NCBI GenBank assembly: GCA_036936605.1
Contig: JAUPFV010000001.1
Coordinates: 119,606,771-119,670,770, forward strand
DNA length: 64,000 nt
Direction: 5' to 3'
Source: Limnanthes douglasii subsp. nivea
Lineage: Eukaryota; Streptophyta; Magnoliopsida; Brassicales; Limnanthaceae
Below, in pieces: positions 1 to 10,936 of this stretch. The notes under the pieces are model-generated. The model saw only the letters and a program-made list of their open reading frames with translations, made no database searches and was not told the DNA's origin. Both the position numbers and the translations under genes were made by a program. Positions within the stretch are counted from its first letter, which is position 1; the number at the start of each line of letters is the position of its first letter.

Positions 1-2205
1 CGGTACCCAAAAGTGACCCGATGGGTCTCTCCTAATTACACTACCGATGATTCATCGGACAAGGAATACCGGCGCAAGGAAAGGTTGAACAAGCGAGCGC
101 AGAAGAGTCGCTCCCGACGGAATAGGGCACCCCGTTCGGATTCTCCTAAGTACAAAAAGGGTAGCACCGAGAAAAGAACACCGGTGTCGTTTGAAAAAGA
201 AGAGATGCATACAGGAAGAAGAGAAGAGCGGGTAGTCCTACCCCAGGTCCAGTGGCAGCACTCGAACAGCCAGAACATGGGGTACCGAACCAGCAACCGA
301 TTCATCAACCCAGGGGATGAGGGCCTATACGGAATTCAGACCGAGGGACTCGGGGACGGAGTCACTGGCTTCAGAATGAGTTGGAGGGCTTCGCCATTGT
401 CCGACGAAATTTTATCGGGACATCTCCCGAAGAGATTTGATATTTCCAAATTGGAAAAATATGACGGTAAAACGGATCCGGATAATCATCTGGAGGCTTT
501 CAAAAAATTTATGTTGAGCTTCGATAACGACGATAAGCTTCTGTGTCAAGCATTTTCAATGACGTTCAAGGACCGAGCATCCAAGTGGTATAACCGACTA
601 CCGCAGGGCTGCATTAAAGAATTCGGGATGTTCTGGACAATGTTCCGCCAGCACTTCGTCGGTAGCAAGAGTTTCCGAGCCAATGGAGACACGATCATGA
701 ACTGTAAGCAGATGTTGGGAGAGAGTCTGAGAGATTATATCAGGCGTTTCATTGATGCTAAAACCGACCTTGACCACTGCGAAGAGAATGTGGCGCTAAC
801 CGCGTATCGCCTGGGTTTGCTCCCAAGGCCTATAAAGCAGGCGGTTACCAAAAAACAAGCGTTTACGTTCTCCGCCCTTCTGGCCCAAATAGAAAAACGG
901 ATACTAGTAGAAGAAACCGAGGCGTCCGAACTAGTTGCGCATATTCAGCAGAGCGTACAAGCATCGGTCGTCATAAAACAAGGGTCCCAATACGGCAGCG
1001 GGCTGCAAGCCCAACCGATAAGCTCGATACCGCTGACCCAGTCTTTACCTGTCAAGGGGTCGGCTCCCCCGAGCCACAAAGCGAAACAGACCAACCAAGT
1101 GGCATCGCGACCTATATCCAATAAGTGGATCCGACCCGCTTATTTCGCTGACTTGACGGAGTGTGTCTCTTCGATCTATGAGAAGACTAAGAAAAGCGGG
1201 ATGTATTGGAGGCCTTTCCCTATACCAACGCCTCGAGAGCAGAGGAACAACCGGTACTGTCGTTACCATGAAGACGTGGGGCACGATACTAAGGATTGTA
1301 TTGCCCTTAAAAAGGAAATATATATGCTGATAGAACATGGAAACCTCTTGGAATACGTGAAGAAGAAAGCTCAGCAGAGTACTTCCTCTAGAGAAGTCGT
1401 GACGATTCCAAAGTCCGAAACGACTATGACTATTTCCGAGGCGACCGACCATTTTGATGTGTCCGTCGAGTACCTCGATCCCGACACAAACCGCAACGTC
1501 ATCGGAATCATTGAAGAGGAAACTGCGGGAAGCAACATGAATCTAAGGAACCTTTGTCAATTTTTCGAATCACTGACTATTTTTGGGGGAGATTCTATGG
1601 CAGGAACCACTCACTCTTCTAGAAAGCGGCATATTGTGAATTTGGCCACCCAGCTGGAGGCTCGGGACTACCCCCATTCTAAAGGCATTCCTTCCCCGAT
1701 CCTTTATTTTGACGACGACGACATGAGAGATGTGGTCGGCCCTCACGAAGGCGCCATTTTGATCAGGGCAACCATCGCAGGGGAAGAGGTCCGACGTATC
1801 TTGGTAGATACGAGAAGCTCTGCTAACATAATCTTTGCATCCACTTTCGCAAAGTTTAGGGCGCCCCCAGTCATTACCAGGTCGGACCGTACTATTGTGG
1901 GGTTCACAGGTTCAGTAGCAGACGTGGTCGGAGAATTTGAGGACATCGTTCAGCTGGGTCGCGAACCATTCAAAAAGGAGGTCACCGTCCTGTTCGTTGT
2001 GGTAGACACGCCAGCATCTCATAACGCGATTTTTTGCAGGTCATGGTTATCACGAATGCACGCAGTATCATCTACGGTCCATCAATGTTTGAAGTACGTG
2101 GTCGGGAACAACGTGGGTATAGTCCGAAGTAGCCAAAAAGCGGCCTGTGAATGTTACCGAGCAGCTTTGGCACCCAAAAGAGATCAGGAGATGATCCAAG
2201 CATGA
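1..2205 (+). pseudogene. gag: gag-protease part of Tat polyprotein
   Basis: Open frame from the window edge to a TGA at 2203. The N-terminal part is basic and Arg/Lys-rich. The capsid-like retrotransposon gag domain runs about 430-900 (FDISKLEKYDGKTDPDNHLE, then a WYNRLP motif). A zinc-knuckle-like Cys/His cluster (CRYHEDVGHDTKDC) lies near 1260-1300. The aspartic protease is at about 1750-2030. Its active-site loop reads LVDTRSSANI where the family has D-T-G, so the protease is probably inactive. The real start codon is uncertain because the element enters from outside the window. The frame continues after the stop: TGA at 2203 and TAG at 2209 interrupt it, and the same frame resumes at about 2230. 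Confidence 0.9.
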
Positions 2206-2214
2206 GATTAGCAA

Positions 2215-3770
2215 TCAGAGGGGCCTCCCTTGGGATTGTTTCCCGTAGATGATCCTAGAGAAGCCCCAAGGTTTTTTACTACCGACAAAGAATGTGAAAA
2301 GTACCAATTTACCAAAGGGAAAGTGCTACAGATTGGAATCCAGTTGTCATCAACTTTCAGAAAACAATTGTTATCATTACTGCAAGAAAATTTGGATATA
2401 TTTGCATGGTGCTCGAGGGACGTGACTGGAGTCCCGGAAAACCATGTGATCCACAAGTTAACTGTCAACAAAAATGTCAGACCCGTTTCACAAAAGTGTC
2501 GGGCGTTTTCTCCAGAAAAAGCAGAAATCATTCTAAGAGAGTTCGAAAGAATGATCAGCGTCGGTCACATCAAGGAATTAAGTTACCCATTCTGGACTTC
2601 GAATCCGGTCCTAGTGAAAAAAAAAACGGAAAGTGGAGGATGTGTGTCGATTTTACCGATCTAAATCGGGCATGCCCGAAGGATCATTTCCCGATGCCAA
2701 GGATCGATCAACTGGTGGACTCGACATCCATGAACAGGTTGCTCTCTTTCATGGATGCATTCGCGGGCTACAATCGGATCAAATTGCACCCAGCAGATCA
2801 GGAAAGCACAATGTTTATAACGGGCCGAGGCTTGTATTGCTACAAGGTTATGCCGTTCGGGCTAAAAAATGTCGGAGCAACGTATCAGAGGCTAGTTAAT
2901 AAAACGTTCGATGGTCAAATAGGGAGGAATATGGAGGTCTACATCGATAACATGTTAGTAAAGAGCGGCACAGACGAGGACCATCTCGCCGATTTACAAG
3001 AAACTTTTGATAACCTCATGGGTATAAACCTCAAGCTCAACCCTGAAAAATGTTTCTTCGGGGTAAGGTCGGGCAAGTTCCTGGGTTTCTTTGTTAGCGA
3101 AAAAGGGATTGAAGCCGACCCCATCCAACTCCGAGCTCTTACTGACATGACCCCACCTAAGAGCATCAAGGAAGTCCAGATACTAACTGGGCGTCTAGCT
3201 GCTTTAAATCGGTTTATCTCTCGTTCGTCTGACAAGTGCCCTCCATTTTTTCAGGTCTTGAGAAATGCCAAGAATTTTGTGTGGACGCCTGAATGTGACG
3301 AAGCCTTTTTAGGGATTAAGCGCTATCTATCGTCCCCAAACCTCCTAACAAAGCCTCTGACGGGCGAGACTCTCTTTCTTTACATAGTGGTTACGGATTT
3401 TGCAGTAAGTGCGGCCTTGATAAGCGAGTCGGGAATGACCCCTACAGTGGTCTACTTCGTAAGCAAAAGCTTACTAGATGCAGAAACGCGGTATTTGAGG
3501 TTGGAAAAATGGCCTTAGACTTAGTAACCGCAGCACGAAAAATGCGGCCATATTTTCAAGCCCACCCCATTGTCGTCCGCACCTCATTTCCTCTCAAGTA
3601 TGTCCTCCACCGACCGGACATGTCAGGGAGAATGTCTAAATGGTCGGTCGAGTTAGGGCGATTTCGACATCAACTTTGAGCCTCGGACGGTCGACAAAGG
3701 CCAAGTTCTGGCTGATTTTTTAGTAGAATTCCATTCCGAGCGTCCGGACCAAGACACACCATCTGGAGAA
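2215..3770 (+). pseudogene. pol: reverse transcriptase and first RNase H of Tat polyprotein
   Basis: Reads in frame 1 from about 2230 (PVDDPREAPRFF), then shifts at a run of ten A near 2618-2627 into the frame carrying KWRMCVDFTDLN and MPFGLKNVGATYQRL. The polymerase site at about 2938-2955 reads YIDN instead of the YxDD of active enzymes, so the second metal-binding Asp is lost. The RNase H follows (VTDFAVSAALI, about 3385-3420). Another one-base shift occurs in an A-run near 3507, and another near 3658 (GGGCG). The protein resumes beyond these shifts to about 3735 (connection/tether region). Reverse transcriptase copies the element RNA and RNase H removes the RNA strand. Confidence 0.92.
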
Positions 3771-3775
3771 GCCGA

Positions 3776-4269
3776 ACCAAATGAGTGGATCGTCCGCACC
3801 GATGGGGGGGGGGAGGGCAAACGTCAGTGGCTGCAGAGCGGGCGTGCAGATAGTTACCCCAACAGGCATAAGTATGCACCAGGCCATCCGATTCGGTTTC
3901 CCTACCTCCAACAACGAAGCCGAATATGAAGTCGCCTTGGCCGGTCTGCGACTAGCGCAGGTATGTGGAGCAAGGCAAGTACGCCTCGTTAGTGATTCCC
4001 AGTTTTTTATAAATCAAGCCTTGGGAGCCTCGGAAGCCTGAAAAGAGCATCTGGTCCAGTACTTAGCCGCGTTAAGAGTGCTAGCCGCCTTATTTTCCAA
4101 GATAACGTATGAACATGTCCCAAGAAGTGAAAACATGGTGGCAGACTCTCTAGCATCGGCCTCTTTCTCAAGCAATTACCCCTGGGTAACCGAACAAGAA
4201 AATCCATCCATCATAAAGAGGCAGGAGCTCGATACCGACCTGAAATCGCTTGCCAGATTTCTTCGGTAA
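3776..4269 (+). pseudogene. second, archaeal-type RNase H (aRH) of Tat polyprotein
   Basis: Starts with EWIVRTDGG, broken by a frameshift in a G-run at about 3803-3812. It continues as SGCRAGVQIVTP and SNNEAEYEVALAGLRLAQ, with VSDSQ and later VPRSENMVADSLA. The pattern D-G-G / N-N-x-A-E-Y / S-D-S / N-x-x-A-D is that of the extra RNase H gained by Tat elements, lying between the ordinary RNase H and integrase. A TGA at 4039-4041 (probably from CGA) interrupts it, and it ends at a TAA near 4267. The equivalent domain of the second element is at 57000-57410. Confidence 0.85.
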
Positions 4270-4379
4270 CTATTTCAGATTGGCGACGTGATATCATAGC
4301 CTTCTTAGCCGAAGGTCAACTACCAAACAATGGCGCATCGGCTCGAAAAGTTCGCAACAAGGCCTGAGGCTACGTTTTA

Positions 4380-5516
4380 TTGGGCGACATATTATACAAA
4401 AAGTCATTCAGCCGACCATTGCTGAGGTGTCTGGGGGCCCATGAGTCACAGATAATTTTATCCGAATTACACGACGGAGAGGGCGCGGCTCATTGTGGTT
4501 ACAAGGCCTTAATTAGAAGATTTTTTCTCGCCAGATTTTATTGGTCGGTGATAACGACGGACGCACAGCATATAGTAAAAACCTGCGATACTTGTCAAAG
4601 ATTCACGAACGCGATAAACGTACCTGCGGCTCCTTTAGAGTCCATATCAGAAGGATTACCCTTCGACCGATGGGGAATCGATCTTGTGGGGCCGTTACCA
4701 ATGGCATCTGGTGGGAGACAAACAATTGTGGTGGCGGTGGATTACTTTTCCAAATGGGTTGAAGCCGAGCCATTATCTGCCACTAAGACTAAAGACATCG
4801 TCAGGTTTATTTGGTCTAATATTTGTTGTCGGTTCGGGGTACCCCACATGCTCACAATGGATAACGAACCCCAATTCGACAGCAGAGAGATGAAATTTTT
4901 TTGCACAACTCACAGGATTAGGCAATGTTTTTCTGCTCCATTCCACCCTCAAACGAACGGGCAAGTCGAAGTCACCAACCAAACCATTCTGGACAGGCTC
5001 AAAAAGAACCTCGAAGGAAAGGCTGGAAAATGGCCGGACTATCTACAAGAAGTGTTATGGGCTTACCGAACCACTCCTTGAACGACGACTCAGGAATCAC
5101 CTTATGCTATGGTATATGGTATGGACGCGGTCACTCCGGCAGAATCCATTTTTCCATCTTTTAGGATCGGTACCTATGATGAAAACACAAATCAAGGCGA
5201 CATACAGTTAGCTCTCGACCTCATAAAAGAAAAACGGAATCGCGCTCAGCTAAATTCTTTACACTATCAGACCCTAATGAGGAGTCGGTATGTGTCTAAA
5301 GTACGACGTCGGGAATTCAAAGTCGGTGATAAGGTTTTGAGACGCGTTTTTCTGCACACCAAAGACAAAAGCCTCGGCAAGCTCGCCCCGAACTGGGAAG
5401 GGCCATACGAAGTGATAGAGAAAATTAAGAGCGGGACATATCATTTGCAAGACAAGCTCGGACATTCATTAAGGCTGCCATGGAACATTGAACATTTGAA
5501 ATTGTATATAGAGTAA
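4380..5516 (+). pseudogene. integrase of Tat polyprotein
   Basis: Zinc-binding segment at about 4465-4605 (ELHDGEGAAHCGYK, then CDTCQRF) followed by the catalytic core: WGIDLVGPLP (first Asp), MDNEPQF (second Asp; family normally TDNG) and NGQVEVTNQ (Glu). The core is followed by the C-terminal tail ending at TAA 5514-5516 (PWNIEHLKLYIE). A TGA at 5080-5082 splits the reading frame inside RTTP*TTTQESPY, so the C-terminal 135 residues form a separate open frame. Integrase inserts the cDNA; this copy could not be made as one protein. Confidence 0.92.
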
Positions 5517-5727
5517 TTTTACATTCTTGTAACTCTCTGAGCATTATGTGTAAGAATCTCTTGGTCGGGGATGCACTCTTTCCTACCTCGGTGGCGCGAG
5601 AAGGTTTTAATGAGGCATCGACAACGCCCGACCCCCTTTTTAATAGAATTTTTTTGCCTTTCAATCTTTGAAGTATTACAAACTTTGTCAGCTGACGAGC
5701 TGATCGACGATTGTTCTTACCAATCTT

Positions 5728-6060
5728 GATTGATCAACAGAACCGTCATAGGTTTTTCAGTATTCAAACTGATCTACATCTTAGTTCACGACCCTAAGGG
5801 AAATTTTCAATTTTACATTGATCTATAGAACCTTCATTGGTTTTTCAGTTTCCGAACTGATCTACATCTTAAAATTCCCGACCCTACAGGAAAATTTTCA
5901 ATTTTACATTGATCTACAGAATCTTCATTGGTTTTTCAGTTTTCGAACTGATCTACATCTTAAAATTCCTGACCCTACGGGAAAATTTTCAATTTTACAT
6001 TGATCTACAGAACCTTCATTGGTTTTTCAGTTCCCGAACTGATCTACATCTTAAAATCCC
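5728..6060. repeat. 91-bp tandem repeat between integrase and antisense gene
   Basis: About four copies (starts near 5728, 5817, 5908 and 5999). Each contains TTGATCTACAGAACCTTCAT, GGTTTTTCAG, GAACTGATCTACATCTTAAA and CCGACCCTACGGG. The first copy is the most diverged. Tat-lineage elements are known to carry fast-changing tandem repeats in this downstream untranslated region. The second element in the window has an unrelated 31-bp array at the matching place. Confidence 0.9.
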
Positions 6061-6254
6061 GACAATTATGTTCTGACCCTCACAAAACCATTACAGAATG
6101 TAACATTCACAAAAGTATAAAGTACGAATGCAATAATTGATTGTCGGGAAATTTGGTTTAGAAAAGAAGTTTATAGGGGACTCTGCAGTCCCCAAAATCC
6201 ACAGGTCTTAAAACAAGAAAAATACAAAAACACAAAAACTAAGGACGTCGGGAA

Positions 6255-8830
6255 TCAAGAATCTTCTTCCTCTGACTCGGGGTCGTCTGATTCATCGTCC
6301 TCACAAATAACACTAGAAGGGCGGTCATTTTCTGGAACGTCCAACCACATTGACCCAAGGGGAAGGTCAGGGAAGCGATGGTGGAAAGACAGCACGTATG
6401 TGGCCTTGGCCTCGGCTGTCTCCTTCTTCATCCACTTCTTGCATTTTTCAGCAAAAAGAGTATTGGCCGCCTTCAGATCGGTAATCTCCCGCACCAGGAC
6501 CGCGGCACGATCCTCCCCGGCCTTCCAGGCCTGCTCCAAAGTTCCCTCTGTCTCTTTAAGCTTTTTCTCGGCCGAGTCTTGAGCCGCTTTGGCCTTCCGC
6601 ACTTCCTCTTGCAGACCAGTAACTTTTGCCTCCGCGCCCGACAGTTGCCGGCTCAGTTCCTCTGCCCGACATTCTTTCAGGGCCAAGGGCACAAGGATGT
6701 TGTACAGGGAAAGGGCCAGTCCGTCGGTAATCTACAATGGAAAAGTGTGCGGACTCCCAGGCACCGACAACACCGGAAGCTTCGTGCCACTCGACGACGC
6801 CGCGGCATGTGTAGGAGCCTTCGGGGGGCTAGCATCATTAGGGATCAGTACTATGGGGTCGACCATCGAGCCACCCTTAGCCCCCCCATATTGGTCGAAC
6901 AGCTCCGGAACGGTAGTATTGTCAGCACCAGCAGCCGACCCGACCTCCTTCTTTGAGCGCCTAGACTTCTTAGCCTGAACCCCTTCTGCGTCGGCCCGAC
7001 CCTTCCTTTTCTGCACCAGCCCCTGGGTGCGATTGGCCTCCCCGCCCTCAGCAGCAACTTCATCCTGATGCACCTCCGCCCCCGCCTTCTCAGCACCGGC
7101 ATTATCTTCCTCGACATCATCGTCGGATTTTGGGCGCTTACTAGGTGCCTTGTTGCGCTTTGGGAGGAAAAGATGGGCATCGGGCGCATCCGTTTTTGCA
7201 ATCATGTCCTCCATACTCGGGGGTTGACGCAGCTGCTCAATAGTGAGCACCTCTGACTAGCAATGCCAGAGGTTACTCATAATGAGTTTGGTGTTTTTAA
7301 AGGCCCGGTGTATCGCCCGACCCCAGTGTTGTTTGGCATAATCCTTCAACACTTGGAAGGTGACCTTGCCCGCTTTGAAGTGGTCCTTCTTTAGCCCCTG
7401 GACGAACTCCTTCGACACTACACAAAGGATGAGATCTTTAAAATAAAATAAAATAAAAATGTGAGAAGCTTACCATCAGGAACCCATGTCCGAAGCAGTT
7501 GGCTCGGGCTCTCTTGGCTATAAGGGCGGTCATTCTCCCAGCAGGCGCTTAAGTAGATGAAACGGTGCTTCCAACCCTTGTCGCCCTCAAGAAAATCGTT
7601 CACTATCTTCCAGGTATTTTCCAGAGAAGAATAGAAGAAAGGTGACTTAAGAGATTTGGACAGCCCGGACATGGCTATGTACTCCTCCATGAGCATAACC
7701 CGACCTGAAAGGCGTGAGGCCATTATGTAGGACATTAGCGTGTACTAGGTGTTGGGTGTCAGCTGAGAGGGGCAGATTCTTAGAGTTCTGAAATACAGCA
7801 CAATCTCAGGGTCCAGGGGGAACCTGAGGCCCCAATTGAATAGTTCGGTAAAAACCATGATTTCTCGTGACTGAACATGTATGGAGGTCTCCCTAGGAAT
7901 GGGAAACCTAACAGTGACGCACTCCGGGATGCCCCACCGAACCAGCAGCTCCTCTTGTTCAGCAGCAGAGAAGTAGAGGTACTTGCCTTCAAACAGAGAG
8001 ATGACACTATCTGCGGGCAGCCAACGATGATATGTAGTGGTAATGACCGCCTCTATCTCCTCGGGAAGTGGCTCCGCGGGAGGGGCAGCGGCGTTGCCAG
8101 CAGCAGCACCGTCTCCAACGGGCAGGGCGTCCACCTCCGACTCTTTGGTATTTACTACCGGGATTTTGTCAGAACTAAGGGCATTGGCTGCGCCCGGGTC
8201 GGATTGTCGAACAACAAGGTCGGCAGGGTTAGAAGTGCTGCCAGTTTGGGCCTGATGAGCCTCGTCTTGTTGTCGACGGGCGCGTTCGGGATCCAATTCT
8301 GCGGTAGTCAGTGGCCGCTGATTAAGACCTAAAAAAGTCACAGTAGTGTTAGTACCGGTTCGGTATCCTCGTATGGAGGGAGTGAGCTAAACCATCTCAA
8401 GGGATTTACCTCATGTTGGAGAAGTTGGAGAGCTGGTTTCTCCCATAGAAAGAAATTGGGTTTTTCCACGATGTCGGGACGAAAAAGGGGGCGGAGCAGC
8501 GTAAGAATTAACTGATGAAGGCATCAGGCGGTTTAATTGAGCAATGGGGGAGTGCGAAGAACTGCTGGTAGAAGATATGACAATGGGCTTTGGGGTCCGA
8601 GCACATGATGGTTCGAGCAAGGTGAAGGACTCAACGGGGATCGGGTGAGAAATAACAGGGTCGTAGGGCTGCGGTACAGGCGTAAATGGTTTGGTGTTAG
8701 GACTCCATATTAATCCCGCGCGTCGGTATTCTTCCGCACGGTCACCGATGATAGCCCAGTCCACAAATCCGAACACTGGTTTCTTCTTCTTCTTGGGTTT
8801 TGGTTTCCGCTTCGGGTACCGATGTCTCAT
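6255..8830 (-). pseudogene. antisense additional gene of Tat element (Transposase_28-like domain plus coiled coil)
   Basis: Minus-strand pieces read in order. 8830-8411: basic Lys/Arg-rich start, then Pro/Ser-rich. 8341-7418: contains RFPIPRETSIHV and NWGLRFPLDPEIVLYF, ending QLTPNT, resembling the 'putative gypsy type transposon' domain (Pfam Transposase_28). 7417-7260: KDHFKAGKVTFQ. 7250-6255: a Lys/Arg/Asp/Glu-rich linker, then a long heptad-like coiled coil (ECRAEELSRQLSGAEAKV onward) and an acidic tail. Exons look joined by introns: a donor GATG/GTAAGC at 7474/7473 and an acceptor at 7418 restore the frame. A TAG at 7745-7747 follows QLTPNT, and another interrupts before the coiled coil at 6732. 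Function is unknown; genes in this position are described for Retand/Grande-type elements. Confidence 0.75.
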
Positions 8831-9436
8831 AAAACAAGCTCTCTCTCTTTAGAAAAATCCGGACATCAATTTCTCTCTCTAGAACGCTTCTGGGAGCAAT
8901 GTGTGTTTATGAGGTATTTATAGGCGACCTCACTTAGCCGTTGCATGTACGGGGAAGTCCAAGCGATGGAAAGCAGTGGGAAGTCGAAAGGGTTTCTTGA
9001 GAAGCTGTGTAAACAAGCACGCCTCGAGTAGTCGGTCAACACGTGTCGCTTTTGGTCAAACAAACACAGAAGGCATGGGCTAGCTAGTTCAGATAGAGAT
9101 GCTAGATGGGCCACACCAACCCGGTTTACTTTTTCAAAACTTAATGGCCGGTCTGGGCCCATAAAGGTGTCACTCAGGAGGAGCGGAAGCAGAACCAAGA
9201 CGACTCAAGAACAATGTGCGGGCTAAGCGTTCCCGACCATCGAATAAAGATATGAAGGGTCGGACATCAGATGGAAGGAAAGCGTCTGCGCCCGACCATC
9301 GAGTAAAGATATGAAGGATCTGGCATCAGATGAAAGGAAAGGTCTGGTCTTAGAAAAACCAAGGTAAATCCGGAGGCAAAAGAACAGAGACGTTTTGAGC
9401 TAAACCTTCTTAAAGTCTTCACTCCCGTTGTTCCCG
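8831..9436. other. spacer between antisense gene and polypurine tract, with 59-bp direct repeat
   Basis: No coding sequence recognised. It should contain the promoter of the antisense gene, whose first ATG on the minus strand is at 8830-8828. CT-rich sequence lies just upstream of that start (8838-8882). Two copies of a 59-bp unit begin at 9232 and 9291 (CCCGACCATCGAATAAAGAT and CCCGACCATCGAGTAAAGAT), each followed by a GGAAGGAAA-like stretch. Confidence 0.6.
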
Positions 9437-9452
9437 AAGACTGGGGGGCTAC
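9437..9452 (+). other. polypurine tract (plus-strand primer site)
   Basis: GAAGACTGGGGGGCTAC directly precedes the TGATAAGGG that opens the 3' LTR. The second element has GAGGACTAGGAGGTCTAC at the same place (60732-60749), which supports the assignment. Confidence 0.75.
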
Positions 9453-9746
9453 TGATAAGGGAGCAATTCGTCAATAATAATAACAAGGAGCCAATTGTGA
9501 ATAGAAGGAAGTTAAAATGTCTATTAGATTATTTATCATTTATTAGAGGATAATTTGTAAACAACGTATATTATAAAGGACTAAAAGAGAAATAAAGTAA
9601 GCCCACCAAGTACATAGATGGGTCCACCTTTCTATAATATAAAAGGAGACCCATTATTCTTGGTAGGTGGGACATTCTTTTGGAATATAATACTCTCTTT
9701 CTACTTTCTCTCTCTATAATATTCTACCTAGGTCCAGGATCCAACA
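9453..9746 (+). repeat. 3' LTR of Tat element 1
   Basis: Starts TGATAAGGGAGC right after the polypurine tract and ends ...GGATCCAACA. A promoter-like ATAATATAAAAGG is at about 9635-9648, and CT-rich leader sequence follows. The length of about 294 bp is close to the 319-bp LTR of the related second element. The right boundary is an inference: the 5' LTR is not in the window, and another CA at about 9941 is a weaker alternative. Confidence 0.65.
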
Positions 9747-9949
9747 TTACCTACTTTTAGTCATTTATCCTCTCATAAATATATATACTATATTGAAGTA
9801 TGTTAGTTGTTATATGTCCAAAACCTTATGTGTCGTCTGTTTTTGTGTTATTTTTCCAATAAAATTGACGAGTCTGATCGATTATGCATAGTCATTCTGA
9901 TTTAAGTAATACGACTTGAATTTCGTGGGGCTATCCCAACATATGCTAC

Positions 9950-10495
9950 ATTTGCGATAGATTTTATCTCTAATATCGAGAAAGCATTTGCTAAGCATTA
10001 CAAGTTATGAATGTAACATCTCATTAATATGCTCTATGTTAAGAAATACACTAGCAAAGGTAAAATCTATGATCACATTCTAGAATGTCTATGATTGTGC
10101 AAAAGCTTAAAGTTATAGGCGTTAACTTACCTGAATAGTGAGTGGGGGGGGTCACTTTTTAATATTTATCGGAAACGTTCAGGATTTTCCAGTATACTTA
10201 TAGTTTTATGCAAAAAAAGAGGACAATCAATAAATTAATTTTACATGTTTCTTACGAGGAAGAAATGCTGAAAGAGGTAATGCTTAAAGTGAACATGGTA
10301 GCATCTAAGAAAGGGATGAGGCCTAACGTAAAATATGATGGTAAACGACCATAAAATGGTATGATAAATAAGAAAAAGCTTGAGGAATCGACGGTTGATT
10401 GATCTTTTTATGTAAAGAAAAATAACATCTCAAGAAAGATTGTGAGAAACAACGGGCTTACATGCTAAAAAAATGTACTCTCACGTCTTTGGTTA
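9950..10495 (+). pseudogene. Ty1/copia gag relic
   Basis: Pieces in different frames resemble the UBN2-type copia gag: EKAFAKHYK at about 9980, MLYVKKYTSKGKIYDHIL at about 10030-10083, and YEEEMLKEVMLK plus VASKKGMRP at about 10255-10325. A degraded zinc-knuckle region (FYVKKNN, ISRKIVRNNG) lies near 10410-10460. Many stops and shifts make it clearly dead. It lies on the same strand as the integrase relic at 11765-12240, so both may come from one element, into which the Tat element may have inserted. Confidence 0.5.
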
Positions 10496-10605
10496 TTATG
10501 TAAATATTTTAAAAGAACAATCTATAACATATTTTAAATAGTGTAATATAAAAAATTAAAGCAAACAAAAAGATTCTTGAAATTTTTTATAGTTTCTAAT
10601 AGTAT

Positions 10606-10936
10606 AATCAATCATCACCACCAGTTATGAAAATACTTTCATCTTCATCTCCATTGTCAAAATCATCAAGAAACTTTCGGAATATTGATCTCAAATGTAT
10701 CATTGGTGTTGGTGATGAACATAACAAATAACATGATGTTAGCTTAAATAATAAAGACTAATGATAATGCTTTCAATCAATCATCACCACCAGTTATGAA
10801 AATGCTTTCATCTTCATCTCCATTGTCAAAATCATCAAGAAACTTTCGGAATATTGATTACAAATGTATCATTGGTGTTGGTGATGAACATAACAAATAA
10901 CATGATGTTAGGTTAAATAATAAAGACCAATGATAA
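10606..10936. repeat. 169-bp tandem duplication
   Basis: Two nearly identical copies, 10606-10774 and 10775-10936, starting AATCAATCATCACCACCAGT. On the minus strand both read an acidic segment (DDFDNGDEDESIFITGGDD), which looks like the C-terminus of a protein. I cannot name the source. The high identity means the duplication is recent compared with the copia relic around it. Confidence 0.9.

Larger units (their letters stand above)
1..9746 (+). mobile_element. Ty3/gypsy LTR retrotransposon, Tat lineage, 5'-truncated by window edge
   Basis: Domain order on the plus strand is gag, aspartic protease, reverse transcriptase, RNase H, a second RNase H, integrase, then non-coding repeats, an antisense gene, polypurine tract and 3' LTR. 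A dual RNase H with integrase downstream, and an extra antisense gene after integrase, are known marks of the plant Tat group (Ogre/Retand/Grande-like). The 5' LTR and primer binding site lie before base 1. The element is dead: at least four in-frame stops and five frameshifts break the polyprotein, and key residues of protease and reverse transcriptase are changed. A related, older element lies at 53203-61065. Confidence 0.93.

Noticed and set aside
6378..8332. Plus-strand open frames opposite the antisense gene
   Set aside because: Shadows: the minus strand carries the coherent domain, coiled coil and acidic tail, and the matching region of element 2 is conserved only on the minus strand.
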